Shown: piece by piece, positions 1-10,215 of the stretch
Layout: each line of letters begins with the position of its first letter
Numbering within the stretch: the stretch's first letter is position 1
Assembly: GCA_012719125.1 (NCBI GenBank)
Contig: JAAYAY010000009.1
Location: forward strand, 1-64,000
Origin: Planctomycetaceae bacterium
Lineage (GTDB): Bacteria > Planctomycetota > Planctomycetia > Pirellulales > Thermoguttaceae
Length of the DNA stretch: 64,000 bases
Reading direction: 5' to 3'
Notes under the pieces: generated by a model
Databases searched by the model: none
What the model was told of the DNA's origin: nothing
Seen by the model: the letters and a program-made list of their open reading frames with translations, nothing else
Translations under genes and position numbers: made by a program

Positions 1-943
1 CGGGCACACACGAGGCGTTGCCCACTTGCTTCAAGGCACGGAAGGCGAGAATCCGAAGCTGTTCGTCGCTGCCCTGTGCCGCCTCGAGCACGGCCGGCAG
101 GACCCGGGATTCACCACGGTCGGCCAGGGCCACGATCAACAGCCCCTTCCGCTCTGCCGGCACCTTGGGCAGTTCGGTCAGCAGGGCGTCGGTGATCTCC
201 GGGCCGGGTGATTCCATGGCAGCCCGTACGGCTACGGCGGCCAGGGCGTAGTCCGGACCGCCGAGGGCTTCCACCAGGAGCGACACGCCATCTTTGCCGC
301 GCGAAAGGATCGCACCCCGCAGGGCCGCCACGCGAACCTGCGTCGGCGCATCGGCCAGGCCGCGTACGCGATCGTAGATGGCTTGCGAAACGGCATTCTG
401 GTCGTCCTTGGCCAAGGCTTCGGCGCAGCGGAAAAGGCCTTCGCAGACGGCTGTTTGTTTGCGGCCTGACGCCTCCGGAAGGGCATCCTCCAGGGCCTTC
501 GCGGCAGCGGGCGTGCCGATATTCCCCAGCGCACGGGCGGCAGATTCCGCGGTTCCACTCTCCTTGAGCAGTCCGGCCAGGGCGTCCACGGCCTTGGCGT
601 CGCGCCGCACGCCGAGACTGCCGATCACGCCCAGCCGAGGCGGACCCTGGACCTTGCCGAGGGCCTCCCGCAGGGCGTCGTCCACCGAAGGATCACGGAT
701 GGGCTCCAGGGCATAGCGTGCCATGTGCGACAGTTTTTCGTCGCCCAGGAGCGCGGCCAGCGCGGGGACCGCTTCCTTGGTGGCGACTCGGGCTAGTTGC
801 CGGCAGGCAGCCGACTTCGCCTCGAGCGTCGCATCCGAGCGAAGCACGGCAAGCAGTTCGGCTTCTTCCTGGGCAAAACAGTCAGTAGCAGTGGCCGCCA
901 GAACGGCGGCAATCAAAATCAGGTTCTTATGGCTTTTCCACAT
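1..943 (-). CDS. HEAT-repeat exported protein (C-terminus outside window)
   Basis: The reading frame opens with ATG at 943 on the minus strand and stays open to the left edge, giving at least 314 residues without a stop. Residues 1-24 form a signal peptide (basic start WKSHK, then a hydrophobic Leu/Ile/Ala stretch ending near FAQ). The rest is a chain of alpha-helical repeats of about 30 residues of the HEAT/PBS-lyase type, rich in Ala, Leu and Glu, with recurring patterns such as AVPALAALLGD and KAVDALAGLLKE. Such repeats are protein-binding scaffolds; large exported HEAT proteins are common in Planctomycetota and some carry a C-terminal cytochrome or dehydrogenase domain, which would lie outside this window. 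It lies downstream of a truncated oxidoreductase on the same strand. Function is unknown beyond the repeat fold. Confidence 0.85.
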   Translation of the reverse strand, partial: MWKSHKNLILIAAVLAATATDCFAQEEAELLAVLRSDATLEAKSAACRQLARVATKEAVPALAALLGDEKLSHMARYALEPIRDPSVDDALREALGKVQGPPRLGVIGSLGVRRDAKAVDALAGLLKESGTAESAARALGNIGTPAAAKALEDALPEASGRKQTAVCEGLFRCAEALAKDDQNAVSQAIYDRVRGLADAPTQVRVAALRGAILSRGKDGVSLLVEALGGPDYALAAVAVRAAMESPGPEITDALLTELPKVPAERKGLLIVALADRGESRVLPAVLEAAQGSDEQLRILAFRALKQVGNASCVP

Positions 944-1080
944 GGTGGCGAATTCCCATTGACGGTGAGAGGGCGGGGGGAGGGGGCAGCGAACGCGTGC
1001 GACTTAGGGGCGGCCGATGAATAGCGCCCCGGTTTGTTCAGGAATGATGGAATGCTCATTCTTCGAGCGGTTCCAGGCGA

Positions 1081-1880
1081 CTAGTAAACGTACGGTTCCC
1101 GCATGGCCCGCGAGCGCAGACCGTTCGCCTCGTCGTCGCCGATGAACTCTTCCTTGACGGGGTCGAACTTGAGGCTCCGCTTGAGCCACATGCAGATATT
1201 GGCCGCGTGGACTGTAGTCATCGAATAGTGCATGACCTCGGGCTTGGCAACGGTTCTCTCGCGGCTCCTAACACAGTCGAGGAAGTTCGTCATGTGATCG
1301 AGGGATCGGCCGGTGCGGGCGACATACTGGCTGACGACCCGGTTGAACTCGCCGAGCAGCGCCGGCGACGACACGTCGGGCTTGGTATAGCCGTCCGCGG
1401 CCGCCGCCCAGCCCTCGCTGCCGTCGAACCGCTCGCCGCAGGAGCCGTGCCAGTACTTGTTCCCGCGAGAGAGGATCATTCGCACGCCGCTGGCGAAATG
1501 GGTGACCATCCCGTCGCCGCTGTCGTTATTCACATATTCGTACTCGATAGGCGACGACTCGCCGCAATCCAGGCCGGCCTGGGCCTGGGCGAACGTGTGC
1601 GCTCCCCACTCGCCGATGCAACTGGTGTGGAAGTCGTAGAAGCCGCGCCACCCGCCGGCAACGTAGCTGGGGTTGTAGGGGCGCCAGGGGCATGCTCCCA
1701 GCCAGGCGTTCCAGTCCACCTCCTCCTTGGGCGGTTCAGGGACGGCCGGCAGCCAATCGTGACGCATCTCGGCCGCATCCCATGGAGCGATGTGGGCATA
1801 GGCCGTGTGGATCTTGCCGAGACGACCGGTCCGGGCCATCTCGATGCAGAACACGTGGTTGGCCTCGCTCGCTACGAACG
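1081..1880 (-). pseudogene. Gfo/Idh/MocA oxidoreductase, C-terminal fragment
   Basis: The minus-strand frame ending with TAG at 1081 encodes about 265 residues that match the C-terminal half of exported Gfo/Idh/MocA NAD(P)-dependent sugar dehydrogenases. It starts near FCIEMARTGRLGKIHTAYAH and finishes with the typical FLDCVRSRERTVAKPEV...HAANI stretch. The N-terminal Rossmann domain with its GxGxxG motif and the EKP catalytic-lysine segment are missing. The frame stays open up to 2046, but upstream of about 1880 the translation no longer resembles the family, and on the other strand the same bases encode the tail of an unrelated beta-sandwich protein. The gene is therefore cut at its 5' end, by a genomic rearrangement or an assembly join. 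It is unlikely to be functional. Confidence 0.75.
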
Positions 1881-2091
1881 CAGGCGCGACGACGCCATGT
1901 GAAACGAAGTATGAAACGCCGTACGAGCTGATCGTGACGGTCGACCTTGCTTCCGGAAGTGTAACCTTCCAGGGCGGCGGAGCGACAGTGAAGGCGAAGC
2001 TGGAGCGGCCCATGAAGAGCATTACCCATGTGGGGTACTGCCTCAAGGGTACCGTTACCGATTTCAGCCCGATCGACGTTTCCGCCGCTCA

Positions 2092-2095
<4 letters not shown>
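1881..2095 (+). pseudogene. Concanavalin/LamG-like beta-sandwich protein, C-terminal fragment
   Basis: The plus-strand frame that closes with TGA at 2093-2095 encodes about 65 residues of alternating beta-strand pattern (YELIVTVDLASGSVTFQ, then KAKLERPMKSITHVGY, then VTDFSPIDVS). This is the usual last part of concanavalin A/LamG-like sandwich domains that planctomycetes attach to exported proteins. No start, signal peptide or upstream domain exists: beyond about 1880 the frame runs into the antisense of the Gfo/Idh/MocA fragment. Its stop overlaps the MoxR start in an ATGA junction, so the missing parent gene was probably the first cistron of the Bat operon. The family call rests on strand pattern alone. 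Confidence 0.5.
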
Positions 2096-3109
<1,014 letters not shown>

Positions 3110-3129
<20 letters not shown>

Positions 3130-4000
3130 CCAGCGCCTGCGGCAGCTCCAACTGCGCACCCGATACCCGGTGGAACACCTTCTGGCCGGCGAATACCGGA
3201 GCGTCTTCAAGGGCCGCGGGATGGATTTCGACGAAATCTGCGCGTACCATCCGGGCGACGAGGTCCGGTCCATCGACTGGAACGTGACCGCCCGCACCGG
3301 GCGGCCCTACATCAAGCGCTATATCGAAGAGCGGGAACTGGCCGTCTGGCTGGTCGTGGACGTCTCGGCTTCCTGCCGGATCGCGGCTCCGGGGCGCACC
3401 AAGTGGGATGCGATGCACGAGTTGGCCGCGCTCGTGGCCATCTCCGCGATCCATAACCATGACCGGGTCGGAATGATTCTGTGTTCCGACCGGGTGGAGC
3501 AGATCCTCCAACCGCGCAAGGGCCGGCAGCACGCGCTGCGGCTGTTGAACGATCTCCTGGCCGTCGAGCCGCGCAGCCCGGGCAGCGATCCCGCGCCGGC
3601 GCTCGACGCGCTGTTGCACATGGCTCGGCGCAGGGTCCTGGTCTTGATGCTGTCCGATTTTCTGTTCGACTTGGATCGCGAGCAACTGGGGCCGGTCGCG
3701 TTCCGCCACGACCTGGTGGGCATCGCCGTGAATCATCCCAGCGAGATCGAGCCCCCGCCGTGCGGGTTGGCGGCCGTCCGCGACTCGGAGACGGGGGAGG
3801 CATTCGTGGCGGACTTCGGCCACACAGGCCGCGACGTCTGCAAGGATGTGTTCGACCAGCGGCGCCGCCGTCTGCGTGACGAATTCTCGGCGGTGCGGGC
3901 CGATCTGCTGGAACTCGATACTCGTGCCTCTTGCGCGGAAGAACTGGCCCGGTTCTTCCGCCACCGCCTCCGGAGGACCGCCGATGAAACCGGAGGTTAG
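3110..4000 (+). CDS. DUF58 domain protein of the Bat operon
   Basis: The product is 296 residues and carries the DUF58 hallmark GRGMDFDEICAYHPGDEVR, followed by SIDWNVTARTGRPYIKRYIEE, at about residues 36-80. A von Willebrand A-like fold follows, with a partial MIDAS (VDVSAS) near residue 87. DUF58 proteins are encoded almost always directly after MoxR and are thought to be its substrate or partner. ATG at 3110 places the start just before the conserved RLRQLQLRTRYPVEHLLAGEY segment. A GTG at 3062 in the same frame would add 16 unconserved residues. The gene overlaps its upstream neighbour by 20 bases and its downstream neighbour by 17, which indicates one transcript. Confidence 0.93.
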
Positions 4001-4406
4001 GCTTGGCTCGCGCGTTGCGGCAACGGGCGCACTGATCGCCCTGTGTGTGCTGACGGCCGTGCTTGTCGCGGAGTCAACGTCGGAGGAGAAGGTCCGTCTC
4101 GAGTGCATGCCCCGCACGTTTCAAGTCGTACCGGGTGAGCCGATGCGGTTGGAGTTGACCGTGCGGTCCGATTCGGCGGCGCCGATCCGCTTGCATGTCC
4201 CCGGCGATCCGCTGCTGAAGCTGCGGGCGATCGAGAAACTGCCGGTGCAGCGTACTCGTGAGGGCGAGATCGTTCAGAAACGCATCGTCGTTTGGCAGGG
4301 TCTCGAACCGGGGACGGTCAGAGTGGAAGATCTTTCGGTCGAGACCGGGGCGCAGACGCTGCTGTTTCCCGAAGTAACCATCACCGTCCGCGATCCCGGC
4401 CCATGA
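3984..4406 (+). CDS. Small exported or membrane-anchored protein in the Bat operon
   Basis: This 140-residue protein starts inside the DUF58 gene (ATG 3984) and has one hydrophobic N-terminal segment (VAATGALIALCVLTAVLVAES, about residues 10-30) acting as signal peptide or anchor. The remainder is predicted beta-rich (LECMPRTFQVVPGEPMRLELTV... and VRVEDLSVETGAQTLLFPEV), resembling a single immunoglobulin-like strand set. Many Bat operons encode an unnamed small protein at this position. The stop overlaps the next start as ATGA, so translation is probably coupled. I do not recognise a named family; the gene call itself is secure because of its position, frame and signal. Confidence 0.8.
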   Translation: MKPEVRLGSRVAATGALIALCVLTAVLVAESTSEEKVRLECMPRTFQVVPGEPMRLELTVRSDSAAPIRLHVPGDPLLKLRAIEKLPVQRTREGEIVQKRIVVWQGLEPGTVRVEDLSVETGAQTLLFPEVTITVRDPGP

Positions 4407-5440
4407 CGTTCGCCTATCCCTCGATTCTGCTGCTGCTGCCGCTGGCATTTGTCGCCCTGCGCCGGCGGCCCCTGACGGCGATCGGCGTCTCGGGATTGGC
4501 CGTGTGGCGGAATGTCCCGCCGTCCGGCAGGCTGCGGTGGCTTCGCCGAGTTCGTTACGTGCCGGCAGTTGCTGTCGGGTTGTTGATCACTGCTTGCGCG
4601 GGGCCGCAGAAGGAACGCCAGGTGGGCGAAGAGACCCGAGAGGGCGTTGCCATCCAGTTGCTCGTCGATATCTCGAGCAGCATGGAGCAGAGCCTGGCGG
4701 CCGACCAGGGAGAGAGAATCTCGCGGCTGGAGGCCGCCAAGCGGGTCGTCGAGCAGTTCATCGGACACCGCAGGGACGACCTGATCGGCCTGATTACGTT
4801 CGCCCGGTACGCCGACACGCTCAGCCCTTTGACCTACGGGCACGAAGCGCTGGGCGAGATCGTTCGCCAGCTCGACATCCAGGAGAACCCCGCTGAGGAC
4901 GGCACGGGCTACGGCGACGCGCTTGCCCTGGCGTGCGCCCGGCTCGATCAAATGGGCCAATGGCAGCCGGACGCCAAGAAACACAGCTCCGACCCGTCCG
5001 CCGCGGTACGGAGCAAGGTCGTCGTGCTGCTCACCGACGGTGAGAACAACTGCGGCCTCCATCTGCCCGAGGAAGCTGCCGGGCTGGCGAAGAAGTGGGG
5101 GATCCGCGTCTACACGATCAGCATGAAAGACGACGAGAGCGAAAGCTCCCTGGAACAACGCAGCAACGACGAGGGCCTGACCGACGCCGAAAAGCTGCTG
5201 CGGCGTCTGGCCGACGAAACCGGGGGCGCCTATTGGAAGATCGGCAACGCGACGCAATTGCAGGAGGTGTACGAGCGGATCGATCAACTGGAAACGAGCG
5301 AGATCAAGACCACGATTCTGTATCACGCCGAGATCAGCCCCTTATACCAGTATCTTGCGTGTGCGGCGTTCGTATTGCTGCTGGCGGAGCGAATCCTGCG
5401 AGCCACGTGGTTGCGGGTGGCCGAGGAGGTGGGCGGATGA
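4403..5440 (+). CDS. batA: BatA-like VWA domain membrane protein
   Basis: The product has 345 residues: two N-terminal hydrophobic segments (about 6-18 and 52-66), a periplasmic von Willebrand A domain with a complete metal-ion-dependent adhesion site (D89-I-S91-S-S93, with TDGE later), and a C-terminal transmembrane helix near residues 315-330 (YLACAAFVLLLAERIL). This is the architecture of BatA of the Bacteroides aerotolerance operon, which is proposed to act with MoxR in envelope maintenance or stress tolerance; the biochemical role is unsettled. The ATG at 4403 overlaps the preceding stop (ATGA), and the gene ends in another ATGA overlap with BatB. Confidence 0.92.
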   Translation: MTFAYPSILLLLPLAFVALRRRPLTAIGVSGLAVWRNVPPSGRLRWLRRVRYVPAVAVGLLITACAGPQKERQVGEETREGVAIQLLVDISSSMEQSLAADQGERISRLEAAKRVVEQFIGHRRDDLIGLITFARYADTLSPLTYGHEALGEIVRQLDIQENPAEDGTGYGDALALACARLDQMGQWQPDAKKHSSDPSAAVRSKVVVLLTDGENNCGLHLPEEAAGLAKKWGIRVYTISMKDDESESSLEQRSNDEGLTDAEKLLRRLADETGGAYWKIGNATQLQEVYERIDQLETSEIKTTILYHAEISPLYQYLACAAFVLLLAERILRATWLRVAEEVGG

Positions 5441-7479
5441 GTTTCGGCGCGCCCTGGATGCTGCTCTTGTTGCCGCTGGTCGTACTGGCAGGCTGGCTGA
5501 TGAGGCGCTGCCGCCGCTTGCAGCGCGAGGCGGCGTGCCGGCTGAAGGGTGTTGCCGAGGAAATCGAACGGGTCGGCCTGACTCGCGAGGACCGGCTGAC
5601 TCTGGCCGCGCTGGTCTGCGTCGTCGTGGCACTGGCCCGGCCGCAATGGAGTCCGCGTCCCTACGACATCGAACGCCGCGGACGCGACCTCGTCATCGCC
5701 CTGGACGTCTCGCGGAGCATGTTGGCGGCCGACACGTTCCCCAGCCGGTTGGAGATGGCCCGCATCACCATCCAGGAAGCGCTTCCGGTGCTCAGCGGGC
5801 AGCGGGTGGCGCTGGTTACTTTCGCCGGGTCGGCGTCGGTGCGGGTCCCACTGACGCTGGACCACGGATTCGTGCGTTACGTGCTCGACCGGGCCGGTCC
5901 GGCCGACGAGAACCTGGGGAGCACCTCGTTGCAGGCGGCATTCGACAAAGTGGCCAGCGCCGTGTTGACCGACGCGACCGCCGGCGGCCGGGACCTGGTG
6001 GTGTTCACCGACGGCGAAGATCACCTGAGCGACCTCGGAAAGACTGCGGAGTTGTTGCGCCAATACGGCGCCCGGGTCCTGATCATCGGGCTGGGCGATC
6101 CGGTCCTCGGGGCACGCGTGCCGGACGCTCGCGATGAGACTCAATGGCTGCGCCACAATAACGTCGAGGTCATCTCGCGGCTTGAAGAGAATACGCTTAC
6201 GGAACTCGCCGCCGCCGACTCGAACGTGACGTACTTTCCGGCCCGTACACGTCCCTTTGATCTTGTGTCGGTCTACCAGCAATGGATCGCCGGCGCCGCC
6301 GACGACGCCGTCGTGGGTGGAATTCGGCAAGTGCGCTACTCGGAAGGATATCCCTACCTGCTCGCCTTGGCCGTGGTCCTGTGGCTGGCTTCGTCCCCCT
6401 CGAGACTGCCGAAGATGCGGAGCCTGATCCTGCTGGCGGTCCTGGTGCCGGGTTGTGTACCGCCAGCTCAGGAGGATGGTGAGGCGGCGTTTCGGGCAAG
6501 ATTCAATCAGGGGAGCGAATTGCAGAAGTCTGCGGAGGAGCAATCGGGCGCGGATGCTCTGGCAGAACGCTCGCTCCTGGTCGATGCGCGAGAGGAATTC
6601 CTTCGCGCCGCACTGTTGCAGCCCGGCCATATCGAAACGGCCCGCCGGATCACCACGATTACCCGGCGCCTGCGCGAACTGGAATCGACGATCGAGCAGC
6701 AGCGGGCGGAAGAAAAACAGCGAGGCGAGAAACTGGCGGAGACCATCGGGCGGCTCCAGAAGCTCAGCGTGCGGCAGAAGGGCCTCGCCCAGCGCAGCCA
6801 GCGCGTTCTACGCCGTGTTCCCGTCGCGTCCGGAGAAGATGCGAACCTGCCGGACCCCTCCATGGCCGCCGGGCAACTCCCCGGTCAACAGAAGCTGAAT
6901 CAGTTGGCGCCCCCGATTGCCGCCGAACAGCAGGCGGTGCGCGAGGGAACCGCGAGCGTGCTCGATCGCATCACCGTCCAGCGAGACAAGCTCCGGCAGA
7001 TTCTCACGCAAGCTTACGGGAACGTCGACAACCTGCCGCCGACGGAGGTCGATCCGATCGTGGACCTGCTTGCCGGCGCCGTGGCCGCACAAGACGAGGC
7101 GCTGGCCGGCCTGGCCCCCGGAGCGATTGCCTGGCCGCGGGCGAACACCGCACTCCACGCTGCCTCGGGACGGATGGAGCAGGCACTGGACACCCTGCGG
7201 AGCCTGCAGCCTCCCGCGACCGACGAGCAGGACGAGACCATGGCCTCCCGGAATGCGGGTGATTACGACGAGAGCATGGACGGTCTGGACTCCGAGTCGC
7301 AGGACAGCAAGTCACAGCCCGTCTCTCCCGGCGATTTTCAGGAGGCGCTATCCCTGCGGTCGCTGCCGATTCCGGACTACACTTCCGCGGACATCATGGC
7401 CGAGGAGGCCGCCAACCAGCAGAAGCGAGCCCGGCAAAAGGCCGTGCGGGCCGGTGCCAAAGTGGAGAAGAACTGGTGA
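5437..7479 (+). CDS. batB: BatB-like VWA protein fused to a BatC-like lipoprotein-type tail
   Basis: The product is 680 residues, about twice the usual BatB length. Residues 1-330 are BatB: N-terminal hydrophobic helices, a VWA domain with MIDAS D90-V-S92-R-S94 and FTDGEDH, and a transmembrane helix (LLALAVVLWLASS). Directly after this comes MRSLILLAVLVPGC, which looks like a lipoprotein leader with lipobox VPGC, then a Gln/Glu-rich helical region with coiled-coil character (ESTIEQQRAEEKQRGEKLAE) that resembles a BatC-type tetratricopeptide protein. An in-frame ATG at 6415 could give the tail as a separate product, but no clear ribosome binding site precedes it. Upstream junction is ATGA (5437-5440); downstream junction is GTGA. 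Confidence 0.88.
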   Translation: MSFGAPWMLLLLPLVVLAGWLMRRCRRLQREAACRLKGVAEEIERVGLTREDRLTLAALVCVVVALARPQWSPRPYDIERRGRDLVIALDVSRSMLAADTFPSRLEMARITIQEALPVLSGQRVALVTFAGSASVRVPLTLDHGFVRYVLDRAGPADENLGSTSLQAAFDKVASAVLTDATAGGRDLVVFTDGEDHLSDLGKTAELLRQYGARVLIIGLGDPVLGARVPDARDETQWLRHNNVEVISRLEENTLTELAAADSNVTYFPARTRPFDLVSVYQQWIAGAADDAVVGGIRQVRYSEGYPYLLALAVVLWLASSPSRLPKMRSLILLAVLVPGCVPPAQEDGEAAFRARFNQGSELQKSAEEQSGADALAERSLLVDAREEFLRAALLQPGHIETARRITTITRRLRELESTIEQQRAEEKQRGEKLAETIGRLQKLSVRQKGLAQRSQRVLRRVPVASGEDANLPDPSMAAGQLPGQQKLNQLAPPIAAEQQAVREGTASVLDRITVQRDKLRQILTQAYGNVDNLPPTEVDPIVDLLAGAVAAQDEALAGLAPGAIAWPRANTALHAASGRMEQALDTLRSLQPPATDEQDETMASRNAGDYDESMDGLDSESQDSKSQPVSPGDFQEALSLRSLPIPDYTSADIMAEEAANQQKRARQKAVRAGAKVEKNW

Positions 7480-7485
7480 GTGCCC

Positions 7486-7572
7486 GCAGCGAAAAAGGGG
7501 TGAGGAACCATTTGCCGGGAACCGGCCCTCCGGGTGCTATGCACAAATGGTTCCTGACCCCTTTTTCGCTGC
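7486..7572. repeat. Palindromic element with 29-base arms inside the BatD leader
   Basis: Bases 7486-7514 and 7544-7572 are inverted copies of each other (28 of 29 match; core AAAAAGGGGT and ACCCCTTTTT). The element is 87 bases, exactly 29 codons, and lies in frame at the start of BatD. Its right arm encodes HKWFLTPFSL of the signal peptide. The centre (TTGCCGGGAACCGGCCC) resembles that of the element at 21123-21217, which points to one family of mobile or REP-like palindromes. Confidence 0.85.
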
Positions 7573-10022
7573 TGAGCGTGGTTGGCCTATTCCTGTTGAT
7601 GCCGGGGGCGGCGTGCGCGGAGATCTCCGTTCATCTCGCCTCGGAGACTGCGAGTCTCTTTGTCTACGAGCCTTTCACGCTGCGTCTGGACGTCCAGTGC
7701 GATGCGCCTCCGGATACACCGGAACTGCCCGTCGTGCCCGGCCTCACGGTAACCACGGTTCGCCGCCTGCCTTCCGACCCGGCTCGGCGCAAGCACGCCT
7801 TTCAGATCGAGATGATTGCCGAGCGGGACGGCATCCTGACCGTGCCGCCCTTCGCTGTGCGTGTCAAAGGCGAGGCGGCCTTCACGTCGGCTTTGCGTCT
7901 GCCAGTCAGCAGGCCGCGCCCGGCCAGCGAAATGTCCCTGGCCGTTGCTGTCGAGCCGACCATGCTGCGGGTTGGGCAACCGGCCACCGTGACGGTCACG
8001 TGGAACAGCGCGGTGTCCTTCACGCGATGCAAGCAGTTGCGTTTCGAGATTCCGCTCCTGGCCGACGAGCGATGCCGCGTCTTTCCTCTGGATCCTCCCG
8101 TACCGGAGTCGGAGGGGATCGGACTGCCGGTGAACAATATCCGCATGGTCGCCCAGGCGGACGCTCTGCCCGACGGGCGACAGTCGCTCTCGTTCCGCTA
8201 CCAACTCGTCCCGCGCGAGCCCTGCGTGCTGCGTGCGCCGCCTGCGCAGCTCTTGTGCGCTCTGTTTCAGGAGGACAAGCCGGCCGCCCAGTCGCAAGGC
8301 CACTTTTATAATCACTTCTTTGAAGCGGCCGAGGAAAGCGAGGCCTTTGAGGAAGTCTACCTCGCTGCCGCCGTGCCCGAGATCACTGTGAGGGACCTGG
8401 CGGAAACGGGACGCACGGCTCGCTTTGCGGAGATCGTCGGCCCCTGTGCCCTCCGTACCTCGGTGGCGCCGACCCGGATGGTCGTGGGCCAGCCGGCGCT
8501 GTTCACGGTTCACTTGGAAGATCTCACCTTCGCGCGCCAAATCACCGCCTTGCCGTCGGCGGCATTCGACGGGCTGCGGTGCGAGTTCCAGCTCTCGCGG
8601 GAGCCGATTCGGGAGGACGGCACGGACAACACCCGATCGTTCACCTACGTTCTCCGTCCCTTGCATGCGGGGATCAAGCGCATCCCCGCCGTCGTGATGC
8701 AGACGTTTGATCCAGGCTCGAACTCATATCAAACCTTGCGGAGCGAGTCGACCTCGATCACGGTCGACGTCGATCAGGAGGACGGCTCCCCGACTTTCAC
8801 GCCACGAGTTGACTCCGAACCGCCAATCCCGTTACATGGAGTGCGGCACAACCGGCTCGACGAGCGGACCATGATTCCACTTCAACACATCCTGGAGTTT
8901 CTCGGACGCCTTTGGTGGGTGTTCGTGCCGTTGGCCCCGCTGCTCTGGCTGGTCCTGCTGCCGCTGGTGCGCCGCAGGGAGCGTTGCCGGCGCGATCCGG
9001 TCTATGCCCGTGCCGTGGCCGCCTGGCGGCGATTCCGCCGGACAGTTCGGCGCGACGAAGAATCGGCTTGGAGGGTCTATCTCGCCGACCGGCTCGCACT
9101 CTGTGCCGAGGCATTGACGGCAGACACCGTCACGGAAGCGCTCCGTGCGAGAAACGTGGACGCCGGCCTGATCGCCGAAGCTCGACGCCGCTTTGAGGAA
9201 AAGGACGCTGCCGAATACGGCAAACGCCCTGCGGCACCTTCCCACGGCACTCAAAACCTGGTGCGGCGGCTGCAGAAGGCCACGGCGCCGCTGCTGCTGC
9301 TGGTTTGGGTCCTTTTCGTCCCGTCGCCGGCCGGAGCGGCCGACCGTGCCGACGAGCTGTTTGTCCAGGCGATGCAAATGCGAGAGGAAAAGCCCGACGA
9401 GGCGCAGCCGCTGTTCATCGACGCGGCCCTGCGGTTCGAATCGGCGGAACGGTTCCTGAATGCCGGCAACAGTTGGTTCTTCGCCGGCGAGAACGGCCGG
9501 GCCCTGGCCAACTACCTGGCTGCCCAGCGCCGCTCGCCTTTCGACCGCCAGTTGCGCGACAGCATCGAGTTCCTGCGGGCCAACCGTGCCGACGCATTCC
9601 CGTCGCCCGCCGCCCCTCCCGGCAAGCTGGCAGTGGCTTGGAACCGATATGGCACCTGGATGCCGCGATTGCGCGTGGGATCTTTCGTGCTGGCGTACCT
9701 GCTGGCGTGGGCCGTCTTCCTGACGGCTCAACTCACCGGGCGCCGCGTCCGCCGTGCCGTTTGGGTCGTGCTGATCGCAGCGATCATTGTGCCGCTGGCG
9801 TCGTTGGCTCAGACCAGTCTGAGGCATGCGGAGGGAGTCGTCATCGAAGACGCCGTCGCGCGGCTGGGGCCCGGGTACGCCTACGACCCGGCCTTCGAGC
9901 AGCCGCTGCACAAGGCGACGGAATTCACTTGGATGGAGAGTCGCCAGGGATGGACCCGTCTCCGATTGCCCGACGACTCAGAAGCCTGGTTGCGTGAGTC
10001 GGAATGCATGCAGGTGGAATAG
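7539..10022 (+). CDS. batD: BatD-family oxygen-tolerance protein with C-terminal SH3-like domain
   Basis: From the ATG at 7539 the product is 827 residues. It has a signal peptide (hydrophobic core LLSVVGLFLLMPGAACA), then repeated Ig-like beta domains typical of BatD (two near-repeats of a segment like SVAPTRMVVGQPALFTVHLED), a transmembrane helix (WWVFVPLAPLLWLVLLPLV), a cytoplasmic helical stretch, a second hydrophobic segment (APLLLLVWVLFVPSPAGAA), a tetratricopeptide-like region, more membrane helices and a C-terminal SH3-like module (EDAVARLGPGYAYDPAFEQ...GWTRLRLPDDSEAWLRE). BatD and a BatE-like tail therefore appear joined. A GTG at 7476, overlapping the BatB stop as GTGA, is in frame and may be the original start; the palindromic element lies between the two. 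Confidence 0.88.
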   Translation: MHKWFLTPFSLLSVVGLFLLMPGAACAEISVHLASETASLFVYEPFTLRLDVQCDAPPDTPELPVVPGLTVTTVRRLPSDPARRKHAFQIEMIAERDGILTVPPFAVRVKGEAAFTSALRLPVSRPRPASEMSLAVAVEPTMLRVGQPATVTVTWNSAVSFTRCKQLRFEIPLLADERCRVFPLDPPVPESEGIGLPVNNIRMVAQADALPDGRQSLSFRYQLVPREPCVLRAPPAQLLCALFQEDKPAAQSQGHFYNHFFEAAEESEAFEEVYLAAAVPEITVRDLAETGRTARFAEIVGPCALRTSVAPTRMVVGQPALFTVHLEDLTFARQITALPSAAFDGLRCEFQLSREPIREDGTDNTRSFTYVLRPLHAGIKRIPAVVMQTFDPGSNSYQTLRSESTSITVDVDQEDGSPTFTPRVDSEPPIPLHGVRHNRLDERTMIPLQHILEFLGRLWWVFVPLAPLLWLVLLPLVRRRERCRRDPVYARAVAAWRRFRRTVRRDEESAWRVYLADRLALCAEALTADTVTEALRARNVDAGLIAEARRRFEEKDAAEYGKRPAAPSHGTQNLVRRLQKATAPLLLLVWVLFVPSPAGAADRADELFVQAMQMREEKPDEAQPLFIDAALRFESAERFLNAGNSWFFAGENGRALANYLAAQRRSPFDRQLRDSIEFLRANRADAFPSPAAPPGKLAVAWNRYGTWMPRLRVGSFVLAYLLAWAVFLTAQLTGRRVRRAVWVVLIAAIIVPLASLAQTSLRHAEGVVIEDAVARLGPGYAYDPAFEQPLHKATEFTWMESRQGWTRLRLPDDSEAWLRESECMQVE

Positions 10023-10215
10023 CTTGAACGGGAATGATGGAAGAACGGAATGACGGTATGGCACAATGCCAGACTGGATCTGCTGTGCTGGCTTCTCGCA
10101 ACATTCCAGCATTGCCGGCAGCCTGGAAGATCCGATGAGAACGGGTCGATCCTGCACCCGTTGTGTGTCCGAAAGGACGCCTTCCCAACAACCTGCGAAC
10201 TGCAAAGGAACAGAC

